A DNA stretch of 64,000 nt from JAEMQF01 sp963791595 (GCA_963791595.1 CAWBTF010000036.1:1-64000), one strand, 5' to 3'. Shown: positions 1 to 7,829, numbered from the stretch's first letter. The notes: a model not told the origin generated them from the sequence alone. Numbers and translations: made by a program.

Positions 1-278
1 CCCTGCGTGCGATACGGCGTCACCAAACTGGCTGCGATGAGCCTGGCCTCAAGCCCCGAACCGATCAGCTTGCGCGCCCAGTGGTGCGCACCCGAACATG
101 CTTCCATCGCCACCAGGCACCCCGGGGGCAGCTGCGCGCACCAGGCCATGAACTTGTCTCGGGCCAGCGCTCGCGCCGTGATCACGCGACCGCTGGCATC
201 CACCGCGTGCACCTGGATCACGCGCTTGGCCAGATCAACACCTACCCGAACAACCAGACCTCGTGTAATCTCGCTCAT
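1..278 (-). CDS. IS110-family transposase, N-terminal part (cut by window edge)
   Basis: Reading leftwards from an ATG at 278, about 92 residues are open to the window edge. The start MSEITRG is followed by GVDLAKRVIQVHAVD and by MEACSGAHHWARKL, which carry the first Asp and the Glu of the DEDD RuvC-like catalytic domain of IS110/IS1111 transposases. An AGGGGA ribosome site lies 5-6 bases upstream. Family knowledge: these enzymes move an element without classical terminal inverted repeats, some guided by an RNA encoded in the element's non-coding end. The C-terminal domain with the conserved Ser lies outside the window. The outer end of the element cannot be placed exactly; it should lie between 279 and roughly 360. 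Confidence 0.85.
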   Translation of the reverse strand, partial: MSEITRGLVVRVGVDLAKRVIQVHAVDASGRVITARALARDKFMAWCAQLPPGCLVAMEACSGAHHWARKLIGSGLEARLIAASLVTPYRTQ

Positions 279-362
279 GGGACTTCCCCTTTTCAGATTC
301 AGATTGATGAACACAACTCAATCTTGGTGCCTCGACACCGTTGTTGAAAGGTGGGAAGTCCC
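279..362. repeat. 10-bp inverted repeat flanking the presumed end of the IS110 element
   Basis: GGGACTTCCC at 279-288, touching the transposase start codon, is the exact reverse complement of GGGAAGTCCC at 353-362, with 64 bases between. It could mark a subterminal repeat, as in the IS1111 subgroup, or be chance. No target duplication could be identified because the other end of the element is missing. Confidence 0.35.
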
Positions 363-671
363 TTCGTATTCGGTCAAGCCGATGCGCTCCGGGCGTCTGC
401 CCAACAATGTGCCAGTTGGTTGGTCGGAAGCACAATCTCACGGTACGCTCCCGACCTCGCGGCCATTCAGCTCCTTCCCGCCGGGGCGAACGCCTGGGTG
501 CTCATCTACCCGTTCCAAGTTGGTCCGCTGGAGCAGCTGAAGGCACATGTTTTCTCCGGCAACGGGAAGGGCCAGTGCCTCGAAATTCATCTTTCTCGTC
601 TCAGCGCAACAGACGAGCAGCGCCGCAAGTGGCTTTCCAGTTTCCGCGGCATTACCGTGAAGTGGGAGTAG
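351..671 (+). CDS. Hypothetical protein, possibly 5'-truncated by the IS element
   Basis: The open frame encodes 106 residues with protein-like composition, for example NAWVLIYPFQVGPLEQL and QCLEIHLSRLSA. I do not recognise a family. The only available start is a GTG at 351 that lies inside the inverted repeat next to the IS110 end, and there is no good ribosome site. The original N-terminus may therefore have been removed by the insertion. The frame closes at 671, 31 bases before the next gene on the same strand. The protein has no signal peptide or membrane segment. Confidence 0.4.
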   Translation: MGSPFVFGQADALRASAQQCASWLVGSTISRYAPDLAAIQLLPAGANAWVLIYPFQVGPLEQLKAHVFSGNGKGQCLEIHLSRLSATDEQRRKWLSSFRGITVKWE

Positions 672-702
672 CAGGTGGGGCCTCTCAAGAAACTCCTTCC
701 AA

Positions 703-1266
703 GTGATTGATTTTCAATCGGTAGCCGTCAAAGTCATGCAAAGTGCTTCCTTGCTGCCGCGCAAAGCAGGTCGCGTTTTGCTCAGGCGCCTCGTCGTCGC
801 GGACCTCGCGGCATTTCACGGGTACCGCCAAGACCCTGTCGTTGGCCGCTACCAGGGCTGGACGCCTATGTCCGAATCGCAGGCACTGGCGTTCATTGCC
901 GAAATGACCTCGGCCGCGTTGTTCGAACCCGGAGAATGGGCACAACTGGCCATCGCCCGAGCCGAAGACAATTCCTTGGTCGGCGACATTGGCCTGTTCG
1001 TTTCAGGGACCGGCGAGCACGCCGAGGTCGGGTTTACCGTCTCGCCCGCCGCACAGGGGCGCGGCTACGGTTCAGAAGCGGTCGCGGCGGCGATCTCCTT
1101 GCTGTTCGAAGCAACAGCGGTGGAGCGGGTCCTGGGCGTCACGGATGCTCGCAACACTGCCTCGATGCAATTGCTGGAGCGAGTGGGCATGCAGCGAATC
1201 GAGTCGCGAGTCGTGGTTTTCAAGGGTGAACCATGCACCGAGTGGGTCTACGCCAAGCGAAGGTAA
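703..1266 (+). CDS. GNAT-family N-acetyltransferase (RimJ/RimL type)
   Basis: A 187-residue protein that probably transfers an acetyl group from acetyl-CoA to a protein N-terminus or small molecule. It shows the Acetyltransf_3 pattern: RVLLRRLVVADL near the N-terminus, VGFTVSPAAQGRGYGSEA holding the acetyl-CoA pyrophosphate loop (QGRGYG), then TDARNTASMQLLERVGM, the usual motif before the last strands. The GTG start at 703 gives the longest form. An ATG at 736 is an alternative and removes 11 residues; neither has a strong ribosome site. The substrate cannot be read from the sequence. The gene sits in a run of small accessory genes downstream of an IS110 end. Confidence 0.8.
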   Translation: MIDFQSVAVKVMQSASLLPRKAGRVLLRRLVVADLAAFHGYRQDPVVGRYQGWTPMSESQALAFIAEMTSAALFEPGEWAQLAIARAEDNSLVGDIGLFVSGTGEHAEVGFTVSPAAQGRGYGSEAVAAAISLLFEATAVERVLGVTDARNTASMQLLERVGMQRIESRVVVFKGEPCTEWVYAKRR

Positions 1267-1348
1267 CGGCTGAACCTCCGGCCTCGCCGAGACTGGCGCG
1301 CGCTGTGGGCCGCGGTGCCGGTTCGAGTGGCTGTCTTGGGGCGCAAAC

Positions 1349-1957
1349 ATGGAGCTGAATCACGTCTCCTTCACCGGCCCGCCATTTGAGGCTGAGTCTC
1401 CCGTGGTCGTACTCCTTCCTGGCCACCTGGCGGCGCTTCTTCGGCAGATCAACGGGTTCGTCCAGTACGGCGGCGGACTGCACGTCCGTGGTGTCTGCGC
1501 ACTGCCCGAGTGGCACAGTCTCGAGCACGTGATGCTTGGACCCATGGCGCTGCACCGCTTTTACCCGGCCATCACGCCAACCGACGTTCCATTCGCGCAA
1601 GACTGTCTGGCGGATCAGTTCATTCTGCGCTCAGGGGTCGTTCATCGGCTCACGTCCGAGACTGGCGAAATCGCCTCGCTCGGTTTCACGTTGCCCGAGT
1701 TCTTCGCGCAAGTGGAATCCGACCCCATCGAATTCCTCGCGATGCATCCCCTGCTTCGGTTTCAACAAGAAGGCGGCTCCCTGCAGCCCGGACAGGTACT
1801 CCATGCCTATCCTCCGTTTTGCACAGCTCAGGCGGAGGCGGGCGTGTCGCTCAAGGCGGTGCCTCTTGCCGAGGCGCTTGCGTTCCTGTCGGACTTCTCG
1901 TCGCAGGTGTCCGGTCTGTCCGATGGTGCCCAGTTCAAGGCTGGAATCGTGCCGTGA
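1349..1957 (+). CDS. SUKH (SMI1/KNR4-like) domain protein
   Basis: A 202-residue soluble protein. The pattern LPGHLAALLRQINGFV, then a Gly-rich turn (YGGGLHVRGV), an F-A-Q-D-x-L stretch, and LTSETGEIASLGFTLPEFF resembles SUKH-fold proteins, which have a helix followed by a central strand reading like DQF...G-V-x-x-L. Members often act as immunity proteins against polymorphic or contact-dependent toxins. That role is family knowledge and not proven here, since no toxin gene is adjacent. The ATG at 1349 is preceded by TGGGGCG. The stop overlaps the GTG of the next gene (GTGA), implying translational coupling. Confidence 0.55.
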   Translation: MELNHVSFTGPPFEAESPVVVLLPGHLAALLRQINGFVQYGGGLHVRGVCALPEWHSLEHVMLGPMALHRFYPAITPTDVPFAQDCLADQFILRSGVVHRLTSETGEIASLGFTLPEFFAQVESDPIEFLAMHPLLRFQQEGGSLQPGQVLHAYPPFCTAQAEAGVSLKAVPLAEALAFLSDFSSQVSGLSDGAQFKAGIVP

Positions 1958-2265
1958 AGTTGCTCGCCGACATCGAAGCGTACATCGGCAAGCGGTTTCC
2001 TGAGTCGCAGGTTTCCGTTGCATCAGCGCTGGTGGCAGGGGCGGTCATCGAAGACGGTACGCCCGCCAGCCCGAGGCTGCAACGCTGCGCATTGCTTGCC
2101 TCGGAGGGGTCGCTCGAGAGGCTTCAGTACTACGTGGAATTGCTGGCAATCGACTGGCGCGATGTCATCCTCGCGGGCGAGTACATCCCTGGCGGTGCTG
2201 ACCCCGTGCGCGTCAGGAACCTGGAGGAGGCGTTCTCAGCCAAAATTGACCAGGCTGCACCCTGA
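1954..2265 (+). CDS. Hypothetical 103-aa protein coupled to the SUKH-like gene
   Basis: The start is a GTG at 1954 overlapping the upstream TGA by two bases, an arrangement typical of coupled translation. The product begins VKLLADIEAYIG and contains YYVELLAIDWRDVILAGEY, a pattern with a helical N-terminus and a short acidic C-terminus. I do not recognise a named domain. Because it is coupled to a SUKH-like gene it may be its partner, for instance a two-subunit immunity protein or a chaperone. That is inference. There is no signal peptide and no transmembrane segment. Confidence 0.6.
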   Translation: MKLLADIEAYIGKRFPESQVSVASALVAGAVIEDGTPASPRLQRCALLASEGSLERLQYYVELLAIDWRDVILAGEYIPGGADPVRVRNLEEAFSAKIDQAAP

Positions 2266-2335
2266 AGGGCCGTTGACTTGCAATGACATCGAAGCCTTGT
2301 CTGCATATGTCGCCCGCCACAACACGAGGTCTCAC

Positions 2336-2695
2336 ATGCTCCATGCCACCTGCCACTGCGGTGCCGTTGGAATCGAAGTTCCTCGGCGGCCGCGCAAACT
2401 CACCAATTGCAACTGCTCGATCTGCCGGCGCATCGGCGCTTTGTGGGCGTACTACAAGGTCGGCACGGTCCGCGTGACGGGCCATCCGGAACAGACGGCG
2501 CAGTACATCTGGGGCGACAAGACACTGCGCATCGTGCGTTGCCGCCACTGCGGGTGCGTCACCCATTGGGAGCCGCTCGATCCGAAGCCTGGCCGCTCGC
2601 AGGGTGTCAACATGCGCAACTTCGATCCAGTCGATGTCGGGCAGGTGCGGATTCGCTGCCTCGACGGCGCAGACACATGGAAGTATCTGAATTGA
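2336..2695 (+). CDS. GFA-family zinc protein (CENP-V/GFA domain)
   Basis: A 119-residue protein with the zinc-binding cysteine pattern of the GFA family: CHCGAVG near the N-terminus, CNCSICRR in the middle and CRHCGC further on. These cysteines bind two zinc ions. The family was first described as glutathione-dependent formaldehyde-activating enzymes, but most members have unknown substrates, so no reaction is assigned. The ATG at 2336 is chosen because the family normally begins a few residues before the first Cys pair. It lies 70 bases after the preceding gene on the same strand. Confidence 0.8.
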   Translation: MLHATCHCGAVGIEVPRRPRKLTNCNCSICRRIGALWAYYKVGTVRVTGHPEQTAQYIWGDKTLRIVRCRHCGCVTHWEPLDPKPGRSQGVNMRNFDPVDVGQVRIRCLDGADTWKYLN

Positions 2696-2766
2696 CGCAG
2701 GTGGCGTCGTGAGCCGCACCCAGGCAGGCCCCGCGTGGCGCAATAATCGGAATGGGAGTTGCCGCC

Positions 2767-3552
2767 ATGCGTCTGACCGAACCCGAACTCGACCAATTCC
2801 GCCGCGACGGCTTCCTCGTCCGGCCGAACCTGTTCTCGCCCGCTGAAGTGGCGCTGCTGCGCGCGCAGCTGCCCGCGCTGTTCGACGAGGACACACCGGC
2901 GAACATCCGCGAGAAGGGCAAGCACGAGGTCCGCACGTCGATGGGCCTGCACCTGCGCAACCCCGTCTACGGCCAGCTGGTGCGGCACCCGCGCCTGTTC
3001 GAGCCGGCGGCGCAGATCCTGGGCGACGACCAGCTCTACGTGATGCAGGTGAAGGTGAACGTGAAGGCGGCGTTCGGCGGCGACCAGTGGCAGTGGCATT
3101 ACGACTTCGCGACGCACCACCAGGAAGACGGCATACCGAAACCCCTGCCGCTGAACCTGCACATTTTTCTCGACGACGTGAGCGAGTTCAACGGGCCGCT
3201 GTGGTTCATCCGCGGCTCGCACCGCAAGGGCCCGGCGCCCACCGGCCTGGACACGGTGACGACGAGCTACCCGCTGTGGACGGTACCGAACGATGCGGTG
3301 GCGCGGCTGGTGGAAGAGGGCGGCATCGTCTCGGCGCATGGCCGCGCCGGCACCGGGCTGATCTTCGGCGACACGCTGGTGCACGGCTCGCCGCCGAACA
3401 TGTCGCCGTGGCCGCGGCGGATCTTTTCGCTGATCCTGAACCCGGTGGCAAATAAGCAGACCCGCTTCAAGCGGCCGGAGTATCAACACCACCGCGACTT
3501 CACGCCGGTTGTGCCGCTGGCCGACGATTGCCTCAGCGCCGGCAGCCGGTAG
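2767..3552 (+). CDS. Phytanoyl-CoA dioxygenase (PhyH) family Fe(II)/2-oxoglutarate oxygenase
   Basis: A 261-residue non-haem iron oxygenase. The metal triad is visible: His111 and Asp113 in WQWHYDF and the distal His206 in GDTLVHGSPPN, with an Arg further on suited to bind 2-oxoglutarate. Length and order match the PhyH/EctD family, whose members hydroxylate small molecules. The start at 2767 is preferred because GGGAG lies eight bases upstream; an in-frame ATG at 2752 would add five residues. The next gene, an SHMT-like PLP enzyme, starts eight bases after the stop. The two probably act in sequence on one amino-acid-like substrate (inference). Confidence 0.8.
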   Translation: MRLTEPELDQFRRDGFLVRPNLFSPAEVALLRAQLPALFDEDTPANIREKGKHEVRTSMGLHLRNPVYGQLVRHPRLFEPAAQILGDDQLYVMQVKVNVKAAFGGDQWQWHYDFATHHQEDGIPKPLPLNLHIFLDDVSEFNGPLWFIRGSHRKGPAPTGLDTVTTSYPLWTVPNDAVARLVEEGGIVSAHGRAGTGLIFGDTLVHGSPPNMSPWPRRIFSLILNPVANKQTRFKRPEYQHHRDFTPVVPLADDCLSAGSR

Positions 3553-3560
3553 GCCGCCTG

Positions 3561-4868
3561 ATGGAAATCAACGACATGCAAGCTCCGAGCTTTCTCCACC
3601 CCGGTTATTTCTCCGCAGGCGTCGAGACCATCGACCCGGTGATCGCGCAGGCGATTGCCGGCGAATACCGGCGCCAGCAAGACGTGATCGAACTGATTGC
3701 GTCCGAAAACATCGTCAGCCGCGCCGTGCTCGACGTGCAAGGTTCGATCCTCACCAACAAGACGGTCGAGGGCTACGTGGGAAAACGCTTTCACGCCGGT
3801 GCCGCGCATGTGGACGTGGTCGAACGGGTGGCCATCGAGCGCGCCTGCCGGTTGTTCGATTGCCGCTTCGCCAACGTTCAGCCGCATTCCGGCAGCCAGG
3901 CGAATCACGCCGTGCTGCACGCGCTGGCCGAACCCGGCGACACGATCCTCAGCATGGGCCTGAACGCGGGCGGCCACCTGAGCCACGGCGCGTCGGTGAA
4001 TTTGAGCGGCAAGTGGTTCAAGGTGATCAACTACGGCGTGCGCCTGATGGATGGCGTGATCGACTACGAACAGGCCGAGCAACTGGCGCGCGAGCACAAG
4101 CCGAAGGTCGTGATCGCCGGCGGCTCGGCGTACCCGCGCGCGATCGACTTCGCGGCGTTTCGCCGCATTGCCGATGCGGCCGGCGCGCGCCTGCTCGTCG
4201 ACATGGCGCATTTCTCCGGGTTGGTGGCGGGCGGTGCGCACCCGAGCCCGCTGCCGCACGCCGACGTGGTGACGACGACCACCTACAAGTCGCTGCGCGG
4301 TCCGCGCGGCGCGATTGCGCTTTGCCACGATCAGAAGCTCGCCAAGCGGATCGACAACGCGGTGTTTCCCGGGCTGCAAGGCACACCCTACATGCACATC
4401 GTCGCGGCCAAGGCAGTTGCGCTGGGCGAGGCCCTGAAGCCGGAATTCCGCGTCTACGCCACGGCGGTTCTGGCCAACGCGCGGGCACTCGCGGCGCGGC
4501 TGCGCCGGCATGAATTCGATCTGCTGGCCGGCGGCACCGACACGCCGCTCATGATCGTCGACCTGCGCTCCAAGGGCCTCACCGGCGACGCGGCGGCGCA
4601 CAGCCTGGAGCGCGCCGGCATCATCGGCAACATGAACCCGATCCCGTCGGACGCGGCCGATCTCAAGGTGATGTCGGGGCTGCGCTTCGGCGTCTCCGGC
4701 GCCACCACGCGTGGCTTCGGCGTGCCCGAGTTCGAGCAGATCGGCGACATGATCGCGCTGGTGCTGAACGCCCTGCGGCGCGACGCCGCTGCGCTGCATT
4801 CGGTCGAGGCGGCGGTGCTCGCGCGCGTGCATGAGATGACGGCGCGCTTTCCGATTTATCACGGGTGA
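3561..4868 (+). CDS. Divergent serine hydroxymethyltransferase-like PLP enzyme
   Basis: A 435-residue fold-type I PLP enzyme resembling GlyA (about 415 aa). Clear SHMT signatures are IASENIVS, NVQPHSGSQAN and the PLP lysine Lys243 in TTTTYKSLRGPRG. Several positions differ from true SHMT: the residue before the PLP Lys is Tyr instead of His, the usual NKYAEGYPGKRYY motif reads NKTVEGYVGKRFH (Tyr to Thr at 68, Tyr to Phe at 77), and the first residues are longer. E70 is kept. It may therefore cleave or build a different beta-hydroxy or alpha-methyl amino acid. It follows the PhyH oxygenase by eight bases, and its TGA overlaps the next ATG. Confidence 0.75.
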   Translation: MEINDMQAPSFLHPGYFSAGVETIDPVIAQAIAGEYRRQQDVIELIASENIVSRAVLDVQGSILTNKTVEGYVGKRFHAGAAHVDVVERVAIERACRLFDCRFANVQPHSGSQANHAVLHALAEPGDTILSMGLNAGGHLSHGASVNLSGKWFKVINYGVRLMDGVIDYEQAEQLAREHKPKVVIAGGSAYPRAIDFAAFRRIADAAGARLLVDMAHFSGLVAGGAHPSPLPHADVVTTTTYKSLRGPRGAIALCHDQKLAKRIDNAVFPGLQGTPYMHIVAAKAVALGEALKPEFRVYATAVLANARALAARLRRHEFDLLAGGTDTPLMIVDLRSKGLTGDAAAHSLERAGIIGNMNPIPSDAADLKVMSGLRFGVSGATTRGFGVPEFEQIGDMIALVLNALRRDAAALHSVEAAVLARVHEMTARFPIYHG

Positions 4869-5302
4869 TGCGACCGCGCCAAGTCGCTTCAATGGCGGTC
4901 TTGCTGGCCGGTGCCGGTTTGATGGCGGCGCACGGCATCGCGCAGACCACCGTCGCAAAACTCGCCGAGACGGGTGAAGTGTCTTGTGAGCCGGCCTTGC
5001 CCGTGTTCTGCGGCAACATCCACGTGTCGTGCAGTGGACCCTCGGCGCTGAAGGCATTTCCGTTCAAGCTGCGCGCGAGCGGCAGCCGTGGCTGGATCGA
5101 AACCGCGGCCGACACGGCCGACCCGAAGGGCATCGGCGAGCTGTACGAGAACGGCCGCCTGGACTGGGACAGTCGCTTGGCCTACGTCATTGTCCAACCG
5201 CATCGCGGCAACGGCTACGTCAAGGTGCAGGCCGACGGCAGCTACAGCTTTCGGCACTACTCACAAGACGGTGCGACGATGTCGCGCGGCTACTGCCGGT
5301 AG
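4868..5302 (+). CDS. Small exported protein of unknown function
   Basis: A 144-residue protein whose ATG overlaps the stop of the SHMT-like gene (TGATG). Residues 1-26 form a signal peptide with a hydrophobic stretch (VASMAVLLAGAGLMAAHG) and a likely cut after AQ. The mature part holds four cysteines (CEPALPVFCGNIHVSC and a C-terminal CR), suggesting disulfides in the periplasm. I do not recognise a domain. It converges with the next gene, whose stop is only two bases away. The operon position may be accidental. Confidence 0.65.
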   Translation: MRPRQVASMAVLLAGAGLMAAHGIAQTTVAKLAETGEVSCEPALPVFCGNIHVSCSGPSALKAFPFKLRASGSRGWIETAADTADPKGIGELYENGRLDWDSRLAYVIVQPHRGNGYVKVQADGSYSFRHYSQDGATMSRGYCR

Positions 5303-5304
5303 CG

Positions 5305-5862
5305 CTACTGGCCGTAGCGCGGGTTGCGTTCGCGCTTCTCGGCCATGTCGCGCGCGAGATAGCGCACCGCGCGCGTCCACGAGACGTCGTCATTGCCGCG
5401 CATGTCGACCGACTTGCTGAACAACACCTTGTCGGCCTTCACGTCGTAGATTTGCACGTTCAGGTTGAGGATCAGTTCGCTCACCTTCTGCACCCACGGC
5501 GTCAGCACCAGGTCCACGCCGAGCTGCTGGCCGACCTGCAATGCGCAGTCGTCGCAGCGGTACATGTATTCCTGCTGCGCGCGCAGCTTGTCCTGCAACG
5601 GCTGTGAAGGGGCGGGGTCGATCACCGCGTAGAGGCGCCTCTCGGCGAGCTCCTGCCGCAGTTGCAGCGTGGCATTGCGCAGGCGCTGCCCGGTCGCCGC
5701 CTGGGTGAGCGGGTTGTTCTGCTCGTCGACGAGCTCGAACTCGAGCACCGTCAAGCGGCGCAGCGAGCCCGCGGTCGCGGCAGGTGCCTGCGCGCGCAAG
5801 CCGTGCCACGCGCTGCCCAGCGTGGCCGCTGCTATCGTGCGCATCCAGAGCCTTCGCCTCAT
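5305..5862 (-). CDS. Exported DUF2380-like protein
   Basis: A 185-residue protein with a signal peptide (MRRRLWMRTIAAATLGSAWHGLRAQ). The mature part starts RRLTVLEFELVDEQ and contains CDDCALQVGQQLGVDLVLTPWVQKVSELIL, typical of DUF2380 proteins predicted to be periplasmic beta-alpha proteins of unknown role. The start codon at 5862 shares bases with the divergent start codon of the amidase gene at 5861 (CATG), so at least one of the two genes may really start further in. The downstream neighbour converges. Confidence 0.65.
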   Translation of the reverse strand: MRRRLWMRTIAAATLGSAWHGLRAQAPAATAGSLRRLTVLEFELVDEQNNPLTQAATGQRLRNATLQLRQELAERRLYAVIDPAPSQPLQDKLRAQQEYMYRCDDCALQVGQQLGVDLVLTPWVQKVSELILNLNVQIYDVKADKVLFSKSVDMRGNDDVSWTRAVRYLARDMAEKRERNPRYGQ

Positions 5863-6499
5863 GTCCTTGCTCCCGTCGACTTCAAGCGCCGAATTCTCTT
5901 CGAAGCGCCGCACGACGCGGCAGCCGCGCGTTGGCGTGAAGCGCTTCGCCGCGATCGCACTGATGGCAGTGCTGCTCGGCATGGCCGCCGGCGAGGGCCA
6001 GGCGCGGCGCAACGGCCCCGCGCGCGGCGGGCCGATCGACATGGTCGTGATCCACTCCACCGGCGGCCCGACCTGCGACGCGCTCACCGGCCAAGCCATC
6101 TGGGTCGGTGCCGGGACGCTGGAAGAGAACTTGCGGACCATCGAAGCGCACCCGCAACTCGGCATCCACTACATGATCGACCGTGACGGCACGCTTCGCG
6201 CCAGCGTCCCCGAGGACCAGCTCGCGCACCACGTGTTTCGCTACAGCGCTCGCTCGATCGCGGTCGAGCTCATCAACGACGGCGACGGCCTCGACCCGTT
6301 CCCCGAAGCTCTGCTGAATGCGCTGGTTGGGCTGCTGCGCGACATCGCGCAACGCCGCGGCATCGGGCGCGAAGGCGTGCTGCGACACTCCGACCTGGAC
6401 CATGCCGCGCTGCCCTGCGACAAGACGCAGCGCCGCAAGGTCGATCCCGGCGCGGCCTATCCGCATGACGCGGTGCTGGATCGGGTGTTTCCGAGGTAG
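5861..6499 (+). CDS. N-acetylmuramoyl-L-alanine amidase (Amidase_2 family), exported
   Basis: A predicted zinc amidase that cuts the muramyl-peptide bond of peptidoglycan. From the ATG at 5861 it has 212 residues: an N-terminal membrane or signal segment (AAIALMAVLLGMAAG at about 30-44) and an Amidase_2 domain. Zinc ligands are His65 in VVIHST, His176 in LRHSDLD, and either Cys186 or Asp195 in RKVDPG; an insertion of about nine residues separates the last two. The start codon overlaps the divergent gene's start, and there is no clear ribosome site. A GTG at 5936 is a shorter alternative that keeps most of the hydrophobic segment. Confidence 0.75.
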   Translation: MSLLPSTSSAEFSSKRRTTRQPRVGVKRFAAIALMAVLLGMAAGEGQARRNGPARGGPIDMVVIHSTGGPTCDALTGQAIWVGAGTLEENLRTIEAHPQLGIHYMIDRDGTLRASVPEDQLAHHVFRYSARSIAVELINDGDGLDPFPEALLNALVGLLRDIAQRRGIGREGVLRHSDLDHAALPCDKTQRRKVDPGAAYPHDAVLDRVFPR

Positions 6500-6529
6500 G
6501 CATTGGTGCAGGGTGGGTGACGGTTCGAG

Positions 6530-7426
6530 ATGAAACACAGAACGGCAGTTCTCTGGATGGTGGCCGCAGCCTTGATGTGGAGCCTGGGCGGCGTGGTGAG
6601 TCGGCACCTCGAATCGAGCGAAGGACTGGAAATCACGTTCTGGCGCAGCACGTTCGCGGCCGTGACGGTGTTCGCCTGGTTCGTGTTGCGAAGCCGCGGC
6701 GTCAACGCGGGCGGGCCGCTGGCCGTGCTCGCGCAAGGCGGCAGGGCGGTGTGGGTCAGCGGCGCGATGTGGGCCGTGATGTTCACCTGTTTCATGGTCG
6801 CGCTCACGCTGACCAAGGTGGCGAACGTGCTCATCGTGCAATCGCTCGCGCCGGTGTTCACGGCGCTGCTTGCATGGTTCGTGCTGCGCAAGCGCGTCGA
6901 GGCCCGCACCTGGATCGCGATTGCGGTGGCGGCGGTGGGCATCGTGACGATGTACGCCGTCGACATCTCCGGCCTGGGCGGGCGCCACGTGGCCGGCGTG
7001 CTGATCGCGCTGTTTGTGCCGTTCGCGTCGGCCATCAACTGGGTCGTGCTGCAGCGCGCGGGCAAGAGCGTGGACATGAGCGTGTCGGTGCTCGTGGGCG
7101 GCGCGATCTCGGCGCTGCTGTGTCTGCCATTCGCGTTGCCGCTGCAACTCTCGGGGCACGATCTGGCGCTGCTGGCGTTTCTGGGCGTGGTGCAACTGGG
7201 CATCCCATGCGTGCTCGTGATGTACGTGGCGCGCCATGTGTCGGCACCCGAGGCGGCGTTGCTCGGACTGCTCGAGGTCGTGTTCGGCATCCTGCTCACG
7301 TGGGCCTTCGGCGGCGAGCGGCCCGGCATGGCCACGCTGATCGGCGGCAGCGCGGTGCTCGCGGCGCTCGTGTTCAATGAGATGTCCAGGCCCGCGGCGA
7401 AGGCGACGGAGTCGCTGGTGGCTTGA
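6530..7426 (+). CDS. EamA-family (DMT superfamily) transporter
   Basis: A 298-residue inner-membrane protein with about ten predicted helices arranged as two EamA repeats. The first repeat begins VLWMVAAALMWSLGGVVSRHL, and the second ends with the usual AALLGLLEVVFGILLTWAFGGE. Family members export amino acids, drugs or metabolites by proton exchange; the substrate here cannot be predicted. It starts 30 bases after the amidase on the same strand. Downstream is a long gene-free stretch holding a compound palindrome. Confidence 0.8.
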   Translation: MKHRTAVLWMVAAALMWSLGGVVSRHLESSEGLEITFWRSTFAAVTVFAWFVLRSRGVNAGGPLAVLAQGGRAVWVSGAMWAVMFTCFMVALTLTKVANVLIVQSLAPVFTALLAWFVLRKRVEARTWIAIAVAAVGIVTMYAVDISGLGGRHVAGVLIALFVPFASAINWVVLQRAGKSVDMSVSVLVGGAISALLCLPFALPLQLSGHDLALLAFLGVVQLGIPCVLVMYVARHVSAPEAALLGLLEVVFGILLTWAFGGERPGMATLIGGSAVLAALVFNEMSRPAAKATESLVA

Positions 7427-7498
7427 CGGCTGCTGGGCGCTGGCCGCTTTCGGCCCAACTTTGCCGTTCGCCGCTGCGCGCATGCCAGCAACTGCGCG

Positions 7499-7829
7499 GG
7501 GGCAGGTGGCCCGGGGTACGTTCTCCGGCCCACGCTCGCGGGGCACCCGATGTGGCCCGCGGCGCGCAATTCCATCAACGCCCGCCAAGCTCGCGAGGAG
7601 CCAGGACACCGCGAATGGGGCCTGCGACCGTACCCCGAGCCACCTGCCCCGGCCACCGGGCGGCACCCCTGCGCATCGCCCGCCACCATGGGTTGCAGCA
7701 GGGCGGTGGTGGGGCCCCCGGGCGGAGGCCCCATTCGCGGTGTCCTGGCTCGTGCCGCGCCTGGTTGATGATGACGTGGCTGTGGGTTGTGGGCCTCGGT
7801 GGTGCCCCGCGAGCGTGGGCCGGAGAACG
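7499..7829. repeat. Compound inverted-repeat element in a 611-bp gene-free stretch
   Basis: The gap 7427-8037 has no gene I can support. Inside it, 7519-7547 and 7801-7829 are perfect 29-bp reverse complements (arm begins CGTTCTCCGGCCCACG). Nested within are 7598-7623 and 7726-7751, a perfect 26-bp pair, with a 7-bp pair (7573-7579, 7764-7770) between the two sets. A third pair, 7499-7520 with 7629-7650 (21 of 22), crosses the others like a pseudoknot. The outer flanks are also loosely symmetric. No T-run follows, so it is not a simple terminator. 7830-8037 shows nothing further. It may be a dispersed structured repeat or a decayed mobile element. Confidence 0.8.

Noticed and set aside
3483..5057. 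A 524-codon open frame on the minus strand
   Set aside because: Antisense to the SHMT-like gene; Arg/His-rich shadow.
5285..5320. Imperfect palindrome at the convergent stops of the two small exported proteins as a terminator
   Set aside because: It consists mostly of the last codons of both genes, has several mismatches and lacks T-runs.
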